DNA of 13,348 nt from Flavobacteriaceae bacterium (GTDB taxonomy: Bacteria > Bacteroidota > Bacteroidia > Flavobacteriales > Flavobacteriaceae). The position numbers were made by a program, and so were the translations under genes. A model generated the notes under the pieces. It was not told the DNA's origin, ran no database searches, and was given only the letters and a program-made list of their open reading frames with translations. How positions within the stretch are numbered: position 1 is the first letter of the stretch; the number at the start of each line of letters is the position of its first letter. The stretch spans positions 1 through 13,348 of the forward strand of contig JABSPN010000037.1 of assembly GCA_013214425.1 (NCBI GenBank), read 5' to 3'. This document shows positions 12,714 to 13,348 of the stretch, in pieces.

Positions 12714-13348
12714 TCATTCTATCTTTTTCTTAATTGCATTCAATTCATTAGAAAGTAGTAATAACCGTTGTTCTAATTCATCATTTACATCGGGTATTCT
12801 CTTATAAAAGACATATTTAATCTTCCATATTTCTACTATATCCTTAGTATTCAACTCGATATCGTCTATATTAATGTGATCGGCTCTTAATACGATTTGT
12901 TCTTTTGTTGTATAAACTCTTCTAAGAATCAGTTTATTAGAGGTCAATACTAAAACAAGTGTCCCATTAATCAAGTCCTTTACCTTGTTAACCGGATATT
13001 CATGTCCCACCGCTATATCTTTGGGGAACAATCCTTTATCGTGAGAAGTCATTTCAAGGTTATTAATAGTATAACCCCTAGCCGCAGATGTATTTTTGAT
13101 TGGTAAAGTCAACTTCGGCATCTGATCTACAAAGTTTTCTTTATCATGGTTCACTAAATAATCTGAAGCATTCATTTCTGTGATACAAGGAACTTCGGTA
13201 AATTTCTCATTAGCGATATCATTGGTCAAGGCCGTAATATCTGTTTTGAATTTCAGCAATTCATTTACAGTTAATTCTCTGGTCAGGATCGCTCCAATTT
13301 CAATGCTAAAATAATTAGCTACTTTAATAATTGTATCAATCTTAGGTT
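12714..13348 (-). CDS. XRE-type regulator with degenerate LexA/S24-like C-terminal domain (partial, runs off window)
   Basis: The frame stays open from the stop at 12714 to the window edge, giving 210 visible residues; the true start lies outside. The first visible residues (PKIDTIIKVANYFSIEIGAIL, then TRELTVNELL) look like the last helices of an XRE helix-turn-helix domain. The next part follows the flavobacterial S24/LexA-like pattern: a hinge (VPCITEMNASDYL), then NFVDQMPKLTLP, then NNLEMTSHDKGLFPKDIAVG, LINGTLVLVLTSNKLILRRV and VEIWKIKYVF. Where self-cleaving members have the GDSM serine this protein reads NLEM (Glu at visible residue 98), and the KRV lysine is RRV (Arg142). It therefore probably cannot self-cleave. 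A short coiled coil (ELEQRLLLLSNELNAIKKKIE) ends it. By-eye alignment. Confidence 0.75.
   Translation of the reverse strand, partial: PKIDTIIKVANYFSIEIGAILTRELTVNELLKFKTDITALTNDIANEKFTEVPCITEMNASDYLVNHDKENFVDQMPKLTLPIKNTSAARGYTINNLEMTSHDKGLFPKDIAVGHEYPVNKVKDLINGTLVLVLTSNKLILRRVYTTKEQIVLRADHINIDDIELNTKDIVEIWKIKYVFYKRIPDVNDELEQRLLLLSNELNAIKKKIE

Noticed and set aside
1..13348. CRISPR array, rRNA, tRNA or insertion sequence
   Set aside because: No regularly spaced repeats, conserved rRNA or tRNA stretches, transposase motifs or terminal inverted repeats were seen on either strand.

Overview
The window is AT-rich and carries many marks of the Bacteroidota class Flavobacteriia. These include PorX, the PglZ-domain response regulator of type IX secretion; promoter boxes of the TAnnTTTG type; almost no Shine-Dalgarno sites; and a lipoprotein with an acidic/Lys surface-export signal after its lipid cysteine. 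The genes are mostly chromosomal housekeeping and signalling genes. I see no integrase, transposase, CRISPR array, rRNA or tRNA, so this is not an obvious island.

Left part (1-3968): the start of an HD-superfamily phosphohydrolase leaves the window on the minus strand. Divergent from it is a tightly packed plus-strand run: porX, tsaE (1-base overlap), an alanine dehydrogenase/PNT-family dehydrogenase, and a small single-pass membrane protein. A strong symmetric hairpin terminator ends the run and also serves the convergent lipoprotein gene. The dehydrogenase looks degenerate at the family's substrate-binding Lys and catalytic His.

Middle part (3991-7890): a minus-strand surface lipoprotein with a PLAT/LH2-like domain, a monofunctional proline dehydrogenase (minus), a divergent 3-dehydroquinate synthase aroB (plus), and a convergent DinB-superfamily protein whose stop codon overlaps the end of aroB.

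Right-middle (7918-10359): a minus-strand Lrp/AsnC regulator lies behind a cytoplasmic M14-type zinc carboxypeptidase. The carboxypeptidase is divergent from a small XRE-type helix-turn-helix regulator. The 290-base divergent region is the most striking feature of the window. It holds up to eight copies or half-copies of GTTTAC-N4-GTAAAC, several fused directly to -7 promoter boxes. One copy lies over the regulator's own start codon and one over the carboxypeptidase promoter. This reads as an autoregulated switch controlling both genes.

Right part (10427-13348): a small lipoprotein and a TerC-family membrane protein form a pair. They are followed by two copies of a GC-rich, REP-like hairpin repeat whose stems vary in a compensated way, then a convergent MscS-type mechanosensitive channel. 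At the edge is the C-terminal part of an XRE regulator with a LexA/S24-like domain that appears to have lost its self-cleavage dyad; it runs off the window.
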